Shown here: one piece after another, positions 34,534 to 46,906 of the stretch
How positions within the stretch are numbered: the stretch's first letter is position 1
Layout of the letters: each line of letters opens with the position of its first letter
Source of the DNA: Allium sativum
Taxonomy: Eukaryota; Streptophyta; Magnoliopsida; Asparagales; Amaryllidaceae
Direction: 5' to 3'
NCBI GenBank assembly: GCA_030737875.1
Contig: CM060926.1
Span: 320,607,922-320,671,921, forward strand
DNA length: 64,000 bases
The notes under the pieces: model-generated
Seen by the model: the letters and a program-made list of their open reading frames with translations, nothing else
Database searches by the model: none
Told to the model about the DNA's origin: nothing
Position numbers and translations under genes: made by a program

Positions 34534-35700
34534 CAACAAGCCATTAAACCTCTAGGTGTCCCTAGTAGGACGAGTAGTGTCTCGTGAGGGTTTTTAGCGG
34601 ATACTACCCACAAAATCCAAATGCAGTATGCTATGGTTCTAATGTAACTACATGAATGCAGAGGACTTATGCAATTGAAAACAATAGTTGAAAACAAGAC
34701 TTATTTCAAGAAAGTGGTACAACAAATTAAGTTGACAAATTTTAATCAGTTGATTTTATTTTAGATACCTCAACTTGTCACAAATTTTCAATATAAATCA
34801 AGTTTTCAAATGTTAAATTCCAATTTGGCCAGTTGGTTCGGTTGATAACATAGTGCAGCCATGAAATAGATTCTTAGTTTGCTTGGCATAGTTTGTAAAG
34901 TGGTATTCAAATTTCCTTGTGTATGGCTAGTCAAATCAATAAGGTCAAGAAATGTTTGGGCATCATCGCTTATTCTCTATTTCTATAAAAGTTAAAATTT
35001 ATGATTAAGTACATACACCTAACTTAGAAGACCAAGGTTTACCACCCATACACTGCCTCGCGGACTAACGGAGAGTGGGTAAAGAGCTTGGCGGATTGTG
35101 CAGACCGACTTTGACTTTGTCAACAACGTGTCGGTAATCCTTATGTGTCCAATCTCATAAAATTAGACCAAGATATTCCAACGCTGACTTCGTCAACAAC
35201 ATGTCGGATAGAGCTTGGCGGGTTTGCACACCAACGCTCGATATACAAGCAATGTTGGATACCCATGGATTATTATTATTATTATTATTATTGAATTTAT
35301 AAGCACAAAAAGAGAGTTACGCGAATTCAACTTAACACAACTTAGTTTTAAAGATTTGACAAGCCATTATAAGTATTTTAAGTCCTCCACTTATTTAAAC
35401 AAAGTCTACAATATAGAATAGATTTCATGGCCATCACCTAAGAATCTCCCTATGTACCGGTTACACTATTATCCCTCAAAATTAAACTTTTCATTATATT
35501 TCTTATTCGATCTAAGTTGAGAGAAAAAATATTATCAACTGATTAACAATCCTTAACTTATTTTGTTGTATCAATCTAAAATGAGTTGTATTTACCAAAT
35601 TTTTTTATGGTATGTTACTACAATCTAAAATGTATGATGGTCCTACTTAAATGGCTGAAAATAAAAACAAAGAAAAATGAAAATGGATGAAATGCAGACT
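34534..35700. other. Non-coding 3' interior of the Athila-like element
   Basis: This follows the gag-like frames in element orientation and carries no coding signal. An ATT trinucleotide repeat occupies 35272-35294. Confidence 0.5.
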
Positions 35701-35719
35701 CCCCCCCCCCACACTTGAA

Positions 35720-37262
35720 CTAAACAGTGTCCACACTGTAACGTTTCCTAAATTTGAAAGATCGTACCCAAAGATGGATTAAATGTAAAATGACTTGTAA
35801 AATGAAATGCAATCTAACTATATGTAAGAATGGATCATATGTACAATGATATATGTGTTTGCGATGTATGCGATGCAAAGAATTCCACCAACTTTTTCCC
35901 CCACACTTGGTTCTTGCCCTATGAGTCCCATTCCCACTATGTCTAGGCATGTTTTCTAATAAGCAAAGGTTTTTGAAAACCATCTCATAGTCCAGGAGAT
36001 AAATATCTAGGGTCGTCCTAACCTGAAGTTTTTCAACCAAGCCAGCATTCCAAAAGTAATTCATGTATTCAACAAATTTATCAGTGTAATTGTTCAAAAA
36101 TTTGTGATCGTATATAAATTCAGTGAAATTTGAAATCTGAGTGTTGTTCAAGACTATGTGATCACATTTCTCATCATTAACTGACAATGTATTTTTGACA
36201 CTGACAATTTCAAGTTCATTTGAAATCTCAAAATTTTCAAACTTGGATTCGTGGCCTAATTCTGTTTCATCCTCATTCGTCAACTCCTCTTCATTCAATC
36301 CAAAAAATTCATGTTCATTGAAATTCTTCTCCAACTCTGAGTTTTTGAAAAATTCAACATTTTCATTTTGTTCAACTTCTAGAATTTCAAGTTTTTCACA
36401 GCCTGAAAGAGGAAGGTCAAAGTCTAAGCTTAAATCTTTTTTTCTGAAAAGAGTTGAAGTCCAAATCATTTGTTGAATTTTGAAAATCTTCATCAAGATG
36501 ATTATTCTCAATTTCCAAAGTCGTTATTTGAAAATTTTCTATGTCAGTAGAAATTGGATTATTTTCTGATTCAATGCTCATTTGATTTTGTTGCTCTTGT
36601 TGTTCTTTAAAAGATTTCATTAAGCAAAGAAGTTCATCAAGCTTTCTATCTTTTTCATCAAGCTGTCTATCTTGGTTTTCTACCCTCTCTCTAAGAATGT
36701 TAAGATGATATTCTTCAGAATCGTTGATTTGAAAGCTCTCGTTTTGGATTTCTTGATTCTCAAAATTATTTGAATTTTCAGAAAATTGACATTGATATTG
36801 TAAATCATTTTGATTTTGAAAATTAGGTTCGTAACCAACACTGTTGAAATTCGAGTGAAAATTGCAGTTTTGGTTAATCTCAAGATGTGGATATGGGTTG
36901 TAATTTTCAAAATTTTGGTTTATTTGGAAATCATTTTCAAAGTTAATTTCGAACTGGTTTACAACCCCATATTGATTTTGATCAAAAGTATATTGCGATT
37001 CAAAGCTATTTTGATGTGGATGTGGCCCATAATCGAAATTATTGAAATTTGAATTGAAATCGCTATTTCGATCATAACTTTGAAAATGTTGGTCATTTGG
37101 AAAATTTTGAAAATTGTCGATATTGGGCTCACGAAATTTCGGAAAATTTTGCTTCATGTGTTGTAATTCAAAATCATACTCTTCAAGTGGACGTCTACTT
37201 CGACTATTATCCCACGATTCTCTCAAGGATCTCTTGGAATCAGACATTTGAAATGCAATCAA
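35720..37262 (-). pseudogene. Asn/Gln-rich gag-like protein of the Athila-like element, frameshifted
   Basis: Two overlapping frames form one protein. The first, 37262 down to 36417, begins near MSDSKRSLRESWDN, is very rich in Asn, Gln and Phe (NFQNF, NFENY), and has a coiled-coil-like stretch (RQLDEKDRKLDELL). The second, to 35720, is acidic (EDETELGHE) and ends with RTKCGGKSWWNSL and a basic tail. The switch lies at a run of seven A near 36440: skipping one base joins the frames. No zinc knuckle, protease or polymerase follows. By position it is the gag of this element; the assignment by similarity is uncertain. Confidence 0.55.
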
Positions 37263-37879
37263 AAGAAGATAGAAATTATACTTAGTTTAAAATAGTATAA
37301 AAGAATGAGTTATGCTCTATTAATTAACTGACTCAATTAGAAGGGGGAAGAGGGTCTTATGGCCGTTCACGTATAGTATAAATACTAAGGGATACGACCA
37401 ATGTTTTACGGGTAGTATGCAACCTCTTTTGCTAATAGTTCAATAAATTGAACTACTATATATCCACGATCCAATTATACGAGACAATCAACTTCACAAA
37501 ACACCACTTTTCAATTTTATTATTTTGAAAATCAAATCAAATTTTATTATTGAAAAACGACGAGCGTGATGATTTTAGTTATGGAAAATAATTCCTAACT
37601 AAATAGATTAAGAAAAATTCAATCACAGAACAGTCACAGAACAATAGCAAAATAAAAAATTTGTACAAGCAAGCCGCTGCCCCTGCAGAAGATTTTTACA
37701 CACAATTTCTATATTTTTTCTTTGCAGCAAAGCACCTGTAGAGTTTAGAAAATATTACAGCGGTGTATGGCAATCTGTCCAGAAAAATTGAGCAGTATTA
37801 ATGATTGAAATCCATTATTTACAAATCCGTTGACCTTTGAATCCTTGTTCGTTGCTTGAATCTGTTCCTTCCTTTGGCA

Positions 37880-39450
37880 TTTGATTTGAATTTCACCTCT
37901 TCTTCTTCTTCTTTTTTGAGAGAGAGAGAGAAAGGTAGCAAAATCAACAAAAGAAATAAAAGAAAGAAAAGAAAAAGAAAAAAAATTATGAAGGAGAGAG
38001 CTGGAAAGAAAAAAATGAAATAATGGAAAGAGAGATTGTAGGAGGTGAATGAGAAATGCAATTGGAAAGAAATAAATAAAAAGAAAAGAATGCATTTTTT
38101 TTTAAATTTGAACAAGAAGAAAGGGAAAGAAATGAATGAGAAAAACAAAAACAAAAAAGGAAAAAAAATGAAAAAAGGAAGGAAATAAGGAAAAAAAACA
38201 AGGTTTTTTTGAGTAGAGAGGAAGGGTAGAAGGAATTGAGGAAAGAAATAAAAGCAGACAAAAACAAGAAAGAAATCAACGTAGACAGAGAAGAAAATGC
38301 AAAAGTTTTTTTTTTTTTTTAGAAAATTGTAGACAAAAGAAGGAAACAAATAAAAAGAAAAGGAAAGAGAAAAGAAAAATGTGAAAATCAACAAGGTGGT
38401 AGAAAGATGGAAAGAAAGATTAGAGGAAGTGAGAGAGAGTTGTAATTAGAAAGCAATCGATAAAAAAATGCAAGTATTTTTTTTTGGTTATTGTTGTAAA
38501 AGAATGGAAACCAGTGTATTGACAATTGGAAAGAAGTAAAAGGAAGGAAGGAATAAATGGAAACCAATTAAAGAAAATTTGGCAAATTAAATGTACAACA
38601 ATAATGAACAATAAAAATAAAGTAAAAATTGGAAAGAAGGAATAGATGAAGAGGGAAAGAAAAAAAAGAAATATAAAAGGAAAAACAAAAATGAAAAGGA
38701 AAAAAAATCAAGAGAATTTGGCAAGTTCTAATTTTTTTTCATTATTATTATTTGTCTAAAGTAGGAATGAATTTGCAAGAGGGAAACAAATAAATGAAAG
38801 AAAGGGGAAAGGGGAAAGAGGTTGAAAACAGGAAAGAAACAAAAGAAAAATGGCAAGTTTTTTTTTTTTTTGAACTTGTAAAAGAAGAATGAGAAGTAAT
38901 TGTATTGAAAATTGGAAAGGAGGAATAAAGTGGAAAGAAAGGAAATTTGTAAGAGAAGAAAAGAAATCAAATGAATTGAGAACAAGAAAGACAAAAGAAG
39001 AAAAGAAAAAAAATTGCAAAAGAGGAATCTTTTTTTTTTTTTTTTAGTAAAAAGGAAGAGCTATGTACTGGAAATTAGAAAGAAAAGAAAAAAAAAGAAT
39101 TGAGAAAGGAAAGAGACTGAAGAAAAATGGCAAGTAATTTTTTTATTATTGGATAGTTGTAGAAGATGACAAGAAACAAATGTAAAAGAAATAATATGGA
39201 AAGAAGGCTAAAGATTGGTAACAAATGGAAGAAAAATTGGCAAACTTTTTTTTTTTTTTGTAGTTTCGTAAAAGAAGATTTGGAAAGAAATTTGAGAAAA
39301 AAGGAAAGAAGTAGAGGAGAACAATTAGGAAGAGATCGGAAAAATTGACAAGTTTTTTTTTTTTTTAAGAATTATTGAAAAGACAGAAGAATTGTAACGG
39401 GAAAGGAATTGAAGAAAATTGGAAAAAAAAATTCTCTCTTATGTAGAAGA
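37880..39450 (-). repeat. Purine-rich leader with repeated poly-T blocks
   Basis: On the + strand this 1.6-kb stretch is almost all A and G (GGAAAGAAA-type sequence), broken by runs of 8-17 T. Around each run similar words recur: TGGCAAGT before the T-run, then GTAAAAGAAGA and TTGGAAAG after it, at about 38840, 39125, 39240 and 39345. It is therefore a worn tandem repeat with poly-T in each unit. In element orientation it is a pyrimidine-rich leader between primer site and gag. Long open frames across it are compositional artefacts. Confidence 0.75.
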
Positions 39451-39581
39451 TTACGGTATCAACAATCAACACCAAATCAACTAATTGAGATTTTTTTTAT
39501 ATATATACAAGAACACAAAAGGAAAAAAAAAACTAACATGAATCAGAAAATTAAATAAATAATAAAATTTAATTGTTACCT

Positions 39582-39598
39582 CCCCGGCAACGGCGCCA
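39582..39598 (-). other. Primer binding site for tRNA-Asp
   Basis: On the - strand TGGCGCCGTTGCCGGGG is the exact complement of the 3' end of plant tRNA-Asp, including CCA. It lies six bases from the LTR end. It confirms both element orientation and an Athila/Tat-like affiliation. Confidence 0.9.
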
Positions 39599-39604
39599 AA
39601 AACT

Positions 39605-40849
39605 TGATCGTCGCTTTCCTATGAATCAGAAAAGCGCGACATTTAAATTAAATTCTGCAAGCATACAGGTGTATAGCATACAGGTCGAACACAGGGAGGT
39701 AGATTAAAATCAAATTATTTATCTAATCTCTTGGGCGAGTTAGACGAAGTTTGGGGTTGTTGTTTTTTATGTTGTTGAAATTACTCTGAATCTAATCAGT
39801 ATCAAATTCAACAATTGAAAAGGAAAGGAACAATTACTAGAAAAAGAGAATAACGACTAGAACAATAACAAAAATTAAAAGTAGGATTCCTGTTGAAACT
39901 AATCAAACAGTGAATCGCTAACAAGCAGTAATAAAAGACAATAACAATATGCGTTCTACCCAAACCTAATTAGGTAGATAACACAAATTGTTATGAAATT
40001 AAAATAACAATAAAACTAGAAAAGAAAAGACTTTTATTAGAACAAAAGAGAATACAGAATAGAAAATTGAATGAATCCCCTTTACAATGGGACATCATGT
40101 ATATTTATAGAGATGTAGACCAAATCCTAATCAAATCAATGACTAAATGGCCCTCTTTTCCCAAGAAGTAATATCAAATCTCTTGCCTTCCTTGACCAAG
40201 CTTGATTGGAAAGTAAATCACGGTGAATATCTTCCAAATCTTCCCTATCTTCCATGTGGCAAATTGATTGATTGATTGATGAGCAGATTGTATGTGATTA
40301 ATTCTTTCAAACAAGGATACTCATTAGACTCCAAAGGCAACAAGGGGTAAAATCTTCAAAATTTATCTTTTCTTGGCAATATTTTTATCAGAAAATCTTC
40401 TAATTGGAATTTGAAAATGAGTGTTCTGAATTGATTTCCATGATAAGAATTTGTTTATTCCTTTTATTAGTGTATATCATACATACATACATACATATGA
40501 ATATATGTATATATTTATAATATGTCACCAATCCATGTATTCTTCAAGGCAGAGGAGGCAGTGTGAACGCGTTCTGTTCTTTGGCAAAAAGTGAGCTTCA
40601 CGGGGATCAAACTCAGGTCTCTCAGTACAAACTTCCATGCAATTACCAGTGTGCTACAACGTCTTTTGTAATTGAGATGGCTTTACTACGGGGAAGTAGC
40701 TTTTTATCTGTAGTTGGCCTTTAATTTGAAACGAAGGAGGCATTTCTTGACATCCTGTAAAAACACACAAAAGTACCCGAAGTATCATTTATTTATTTAC
40801 AAAAGATAAAATATAAGAGCATAAAATAAACACATTTCTATGTTAATCA
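39605..40849 (-). repeat. 5' LTR of the Athila-like element
   Basis: 1245 bases, collinear with 28788-30012. It ends TTAATCA directly before the duplicated AATGG. In element orientation the start of this LTR creates a stop codon in the interrupted Copia gag frame. Confidence 0.93.
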
Positions 40850-41729
40850 AATGGTCTCTAGTGATTTACTCTTTTCAAAATCAGTTTTCAAAAAAAAAAA
40901 AAAATCATCATTAAGAGATTTAATTTTGGTTTGGGACTCAACAATCTCAGATTCAAAATGTTTTTGTTTTTCAAACTCAAATATCTTGGATTTTTCAATC
41001 TCGTTTTCAAGTTCTTTCAAAATCAAATCAGATTTCAACATATCTTCCTTTTCAGCAATTTCAAATTTGGAATTTATATCAGTCTTAAAATTTTCATATT
41101 CCTTTTGTGGAAAATTGTTCAAACTTGATAACTCAATCTTGCTTTCTTTTAAGATCAGAATTTCCTTTTCAAACTTTTGAATGTGTTTATTGAGATGAAC
41201 AAGATTGGTTTCCAATTTCAAACAATTTTTCCAATCTTAATTTGAAGAATTTTTAAAATATTCAAGCTGTGATTCCAAATCATCAATTTTGTTTGTCAAC
41301 TCAAGATTTTTAGATTTCAGAAATTTGTTTTTGATTGGAGTTTATCAGTAGACTTAGTTAGATTAGCACACATATAAACTAAATCTTCGTATGAGAAATT
41401 TCCAGTTTCATCATCTGTTGAATCTCCCTCGATTGGTTCATCTGAATTTTCATTTTAAATCCTGTTAAGTTAAACTCTGAATCTGAGTTGACTTTCTCGG
41501 GTTTTGAACAGCTATTGTTGATTTGTCCATACTTCTTATTGAGAGTTTTCCAAATTTCCTGCACAGTTAAACAATGGGAGATAAGTTTAAATTGATCAAT
41601 ACTAAGGCAAGAATAAATAATGTCCATATCATGAGTATTGATAACTTTATTCCTTTTATCTGACAAATCTCCTCCATTAATAATAATATTCCAATATTTA
41701 ATATGAACAGATTTTATATAAATTTTCAT
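40850..41729 (-). pseudogene. Copia gag, N-terminal and coiled-coil part
   Basis: The first frame, 41729 down to 41379, contains YIKSVHIKYWNII, the block IYSCLSIDQFKLISHC and EIWKTLNKKYG, the usual order of the UBN2-type gag of Copia elements. After frameshifts a Lys/Glu-rich coiled coil follows (41221 to 40850; HIQKFEKEILILKESK). The frame ends where the Athila-like element inserted, and its continuation is at 28782-28289. Confidence 0.8.
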
Positions 41730-41847
41730 CTTTATTTTCCAATTTAAAAAATATGATCCATTGAAAATAGTTGGAATATTACTGGACTGACTCTCACTAG
41801 GCTAACAACTAGGATGACCCCGGACTCTAGAGTTAAAGAAAATGCCT

Positions 41848-41859
41848 GCTCTGATACCA
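41848..41859 (-). other. Primer binding site for initiator tRNA-Met
   Basis: TGGTATCAGAGC on the - strand, two bases from the end of the 5' LTR, as usual in Copia elements. Confidence 0.9.
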
Positions 41860-41861
41860 AT

Positions 41862-44800
41862 TATTGGATCTAGATTAACCCTAAAGGGGGAGGGGGTGAA
41901 TAGAGTTTATTAAATTTTCGCGAAATGTTAAAATATTCACAGATCACAAAATATAGCAGAAATAGAAATGCAGAAAGTAAATGACATAAGAGATACCCTG
42001 CTTCGGCAAAACCTTGCCTATTGCTGCATTCCTAAGGTTTCTACTAGTTGATAGAACGGATCCCGCATAGAAGACCATGTACATTCGCAAACCCTGCTCC
42101 TATTCTAACCCTACGCTCAAAACCCTAGACTGATCTAATCCCCTAGATCGGATTTCCCCTAATCACGACCCTGTAACCAGTAACCCTAGATTTTACAAAC
42201 TCTAATAAACTGCCAGTTAAACACCTAACTGGATTCCCCTAGATTTTTACAGAATTCTAGAAACTATTTTAGATGATTTACAAGTAAGAATGAAAAACAA
42301 AACAATAAAAACAAACCCAAAACAAAACCCTAGTATTAAAAGTCTAGAATTAGAAATAGGTCATCCCCTTTCTAATCTTGGCCGACCCCTTTCCAAAGAT
42401 GGTTCCACCCTTCCTTTGCTTTGTCCCGTTCATTTCCCTTTTGGAATAAAAAATGGCGGCGTCGATGTGAAATTGCTAGGGTTTTGCAGAATCACCCAAA
42501 TCGCAACATGTAAAATCAGGAGCTTCGTTCTTTGATGATCTTCGTGAAGTATTGCTTCTCGTCGAATGGCTTGTGTCAATGATTTTGGGGATTCCAATAA
42601 AAAAACAGTGAGTATTTTGAATTGATTCAGATTTGCTTTTGAAATATTTGTTACATGGTTTTTCGATCACCGTTTGCCTGTGATGAATGGTTGTTAAATA
42701 GGATTTGGAAAGCCTATAATCACTCTGATTTCTATTAATGTCTCAATCTGATTTTTTTCCTGAATTGCTTGATTTCCTCCTTTTAATTTCCATGATTTAA
42801 AAATATGTATAGCTTGTGAACTTGGATGGCTTTCTGAGCAATTTTGAACTCTCCCTCTTAACTAAATCTTATTTGTGTGATCATCTCATTAAAACATGCC
42901 ATAACAAGGAGAATATTTGTGGTCCCTTGAAAGATTGATTTCTAGAAATGTGTTAAAAGAAAAATATTCCCAAGAAATGATTTCTCGAATCGAGATATAC
43001 CATAAATGATCATTTGAAAGTTTGGCAAAAGTTCTTGACAAATTAAAACCTTTTCTAAAAAATAACTTGTCAAAAAAAAAAAAAAACATTCACAGTGATT
43101 GCTCCAAAAAGATTTCTTGCTGTAATTCTCCAAACTGAAATACCCAGAAACCATTTGAAAGAAATGATCAAATCTGAAAACATATTCAAAAACATGTGGG
43201 ATTCTCTGGAGGATATCTTGCTCATTAAAAACTTGCCGAAAGTGTCTTTGTTTAAAACTGGAAAGATGATTTGCGATTTTGCTCTTCCAACATTTCTGGA
43301 AATATGTTCCCATTCATAGGTGCACTTGAATTTGTTACATTCATGCCTTTGATTTGAACCATGAACATGAAGACTGGCTCGAGTAAACTGCTGCATGTAC
43401 ATGTCTTCACTGTTATTCCATTGTGTATATACATGAATGTTATTCTGTTGCATGTTGTTTGTGCATTACTGAAAACTGATATACTTGAGCTTGTTGCACC
43501 TGATCATACGTTGCGTTCTGCTTTGCTTCACCCATCATAAAAAAATGCTGCTGTGCTTCGTGTATGATCACAATTCTCTTGCCTTTCTTGAACTTGTTTC
43601 AACAATGTGTAGTTGCACCCATCACGATACAAATTTAAAACTGTTCTGATTAAATTTCCACTTGGTTCTTGACACTAGAAACAACTAAGCAAAAGATATG
43701 TTTATTGAACCAAGTTGTAGTGATCATGTTCCATACTGGTTTATATATTCAGGCTTGACTTGTATTAGACTTGAATATTACTTTATATATGCTCAGACCA
43801 TTTAACATTTGAGCCTGTGTCGATCTGCCTTGACTTCATGTGCATGCATCTTGTATTGGCCACTTTGTTGTTTCCATGTAAACATGTATATAGTCCCCTG
43901 ACTTGTGATTTCCTCTTGCCATTTATTACTACATGTGAACTACTTGCATCCCTGACTTGTTGTGTCCTACTATATTGCTGTGTGTGTTGCATTTGAACCA
44001 TCATGTTAAATGCCACTGTCTTGACCACTTGTTTTGTTGCTGCACTTGTTTGAGTTGTGCACTTGCATGTCCACGGTGGCTTGTCTGTTGCACTGAGTCC
44101 AGTTGGTCCATATGGCTGCTCCTCAGTTGCACACTGGATTGGCAAGGCAGTGGACATGTGTGTACATGCAGTCCATCCAGAATGATTTTCATGTCCCTGC
44201 ACTGTAATATGTGTACATGCATACACTTGTGTGTGTATACATATATCGTGCGCATGCTACAATTATATATCAAATCAAGTCATGAAAAATGACGAGAAAC
44301 ACACCAAAATTCTGAGGCAAATAAATTTAAAAATAAATATTTGCTAGAGTATGAAATTATTTCTGTTCCATATACTGTGTGTGTGTTTCTGTATATGACA
44401 GGTATGAATATGATGACTGGACTGACAGTGAAGATGCTGTGAAGACAGAAGACTGAAGACAGTGAATGAAGCAGTGTCAGTAAATGTGTCTGTATATGAA
44501 GATGAAAATGTATGTATATATGATATAGTGACTGTATGAGTGTTGTAGTGATTCTGTAGTAAAGGAGCTGTGTATATGAAAAAGATTGTACTACTTATAT
44601 GTAATAAACAAGTTTGATTGAAATAAAATATTATTTTATTGTTGTCAAACAAACTTATCTATTTCATTCAGTTTATTTACATGTACAATATTCAGTGAGT
44701 GTTTAAATAATGGAGTTACAAATAATTGTACTGTTTGAATGTTTGAAATATAATATTTATATTAAAAAAAATACTGTATAAATGTATGAATGTCTGTACA

Positions 44801-44952
44801 GTCGTATTCTATTTAAATATAAATATTATATTCCTGTCTGTGATGAATATATAGAACAGTACAATAACAAACACATTTATATTAATATATATTTGGTTGT
44901 TATCATCCAACAAAATCATATAATTGTGTATACAACACCATTATATACAACA
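41862..44952 (-). repeat. 5' LTR of the SIRE-type Copia element
   Basis: 3091 bases, collinear with 22048-25099 with scattered substitutions and short gaps. It is visibly more diverged than the two Athila-like LTRs and much less than the outer Gypsy LTRs. The inner TG end is TA here. Confidence 0.9.
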
Positions 44953-44957
44953 TCATA

Positions 44958-45697
44958 CAACCCTTCTCTGGTCTTGAAAGAAGTTTTCCACTCATCACCT
45001 GGCCTAATTATGATCTGATGATATTCGCACTTCAAATCAATCTTGGGAAAATAACTGAACCACTAATCTGATCCAGTAAATCATCACGTCGTGGAATAGG
45101 AAAGTGATATCTCACTGTGATCTTGTTAAGAGCTCGATTATGTATGCACATGCTCCATGAACCATCTTTCTTCGGAACTAACAATGCAGGCACAACACAT
45201 GGACTAAGGCTTTTACGAATACGACCTTGACTCAATAAATCCTCCACTTGTCGTCGCAACCATTAGGCTCCCTAGGACTCATCCTGTAATGCGGTCCATG
45301 TAGCAAAAAAACACCTGATTCCAAATCAATTTGATGTTGGATATCTCTTAGCAACGGTTGACCATTTGGTAGCTCTTTGGGAAACACATCTTCGAATTTA
45401 CATAATAATGGCTTTACTGGCTCTGGAATTTCATCACTTTCCATAGAATCAAATCCCAGTAGCAGATATCTCTCCACCTTCTTTTAACTCGTCCACAAAG
45501 TCATTCAATGTTAGCAAACTAACATTCTCTGGCTTGTTGTAAGTTTTTGCTCCATTTTGATCTCGCCTCTTTGGAACTAAAGTGATTTTAGTGCCGTCGA
45601 ATATAAATGTGTAGCTGTTTGTGCGCCCATCATGTTGCACAACCCTGTCATATTTCCATGTCCTCCCCAACAAAAGATGACATACATCCATATTCAC
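44958..45697 (-). pseudogene. Gypsy protease end and reverse transcriptase N-part
   Basis: Reading on the - strand: MDVCHLLLGRTWKYDR, the block behind the aspartic protease (about 45690), then LCKFEDVFPKELPNG and HQIDLESG (about 45390), then [18 protein letters not shown] and [15 protein letters not shown], the fingers of the reverse transcriptase (about 45250-45140). Frameshifts separate the parts. The frame continues to the Copia insertion point and resumes at 22042. Confidence 0.85.
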
Positions 45698-45943
45698 AAC
45701 GTCACACCAAATTTCATCTTTATATTTTAGGCCAACAGAAAAAGGAACAAAAACTCATTTAAAAACTTTTACCTCTCCTTCTTTCTTCAACCATGCTAGC
45801 CTGTAGGGTCTAGGATGCTTTGCTGTCTTAATCACAAGATTTTGAATAACCTCCTCTGAGATGTTGTCGCCATAACTTCCCGCATCAATCACGAATCAAC
45901 AAACTTTTCCCAAAATAGTGCAAGTAGATTGAAATTTTTTGCT

Positions 45944-46906
45944 TCATAACCATTCAGATTCATCATTTGACTTTGGAGTTAGACAGGCTCTCCTCATCAT
46001 CAGGTTAAACCCTTCATCACCAATTATAATTTCTTCTGGCTCTTTATCAAACCATGGCGGAGTCGAAAGATCAAACTCTACCTCTTCTTTGCAATTTTCA
46101 CTATCGCCTTCCACCATAGTTCTCTTCATTGACTTTGTACATTTAGAACTTTTATGACCCATCTCTTGGAAATTGAAACGCTTTAAATTACTACTTCCTT
46201 TCACCTTAGTAGGATATGGAATAGTCTGTTTATTAGTTAGAGCACTACTGCTAACATTCTTGCTTTGACTGTTCGAAGTCGAGAAATTGCTCCCTCGTCT
46301 ACCCTGCTTCTGCCACGCAAGAGGTCTCTAGTGTGCCTCGGCATCAGATTCTAGTTCAAACATATTAACAATGCCTTGGATTTGAACACGAACTCCTCTA
46401 GTATACCTTGTAGCCAACTGCTTTTCGGTTTTTGATATATCATTACGGCTAATTAGTTGGAAAAAATCTTTCGTATAATCATTAGCTGAACGAGATCCTT
46501 GACTCAAATTCTACGATCATTGATAAATTAGAGACTGGTAATTATAAGGCAAAAATGTAGCCCTAATTAACTTCTTCATTTTCTCCCAAGCAACCACTTT
46601 AGGTTTTCCAATCCTTGCTCGAGTCAATTTAGTTTGCTTCCACCATGACGTAGCTCTTTCCCTCAATCTAGTAGCAACCAATCTAACTCAATGCTCTTCT
46701 GGAACTCCTTTATATTATTAAATTTCTTCAACGGTGGAAATCCAATCTAGAAATCCTTCTGCTTGCATACCACCCTTAAATTCTGGAATTTCTGTTCTCA
46801 TACCCGACTCCCATCGCCTATCCATTACTTGAGTTGGGATTTGTGATCTCATACCTTCTCGATGTTGAGATTGATAACATCCATGGTCTTCATCCTTACC
46901 AAACAT
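45944..46906 (-). pseudogene. Gypsy gag remnant
   Basis: GFLDWISTVEEI near 46730 is the start of the retrotransposon gag domain. Near 46165 the phrase RFNFQEMGHKSSKC is a CCHC zinc knuckle in which the first two cysteines are lost. The frame is broken repeatedly between them. Confidence 0.75.

Larger units (their letters stand above)
28788..40849 (-). mobile_element. Athila-like Gypsy element without pol
   Basis: The insertion duplicated AATGG (28783-28787 and 40850-40854) and has LTRs of about 1.2 kb (28788-30012 and 39605-40849) with TGATCG...AATCA ends. The primer site matches the 3' end of plant tRNA-Asp, and the polypurine tract is AAGTGTGGGGG. These features, with the gag-like Asn-rich frames, fit the Athila group of Ty3/Gypsy. 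After removing the 4.4-kb LTR insert the interior is about 5.2 kb and lacks any protease, reverse transcriptase or integrase. It is therefore a non-autonomous derivative. Confidence 0.85.
22048..44952 (-). mobile_element. Copia element of SIRE type, gag only, with 3-kb LTRs
   Basis: A complete insertion flanked by TCATA at 22043-22047 and 44953-44957, inside the reverse transcriptase of the outer Gypsy element. The LTRs are 22048-25099 and 41862-44952, with TG...CA ends (TA in the right copy). The primer site TGGTATCAGAGC, for initiator tRNA-Met, sits two bases inside the right LTR. An AAAAGGGGGAGA polypurine tract adjoins the left LTR. Without the Athila-like insert the internal part is about 4.7 kb and contains only gag-like sequence, so the element depended on another copy's polymerase. 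Gag style, primer site and polypurine tract fit the SIRE/Maximus lineage. Confidence 0.88.

Noticed and set aside
37745..38394. Long - strand frames rich in Phe, Leu and Ser
   Set aside because: They are produced by the purine/pyrimidine-biased leader, occur in several frames and have no domain.
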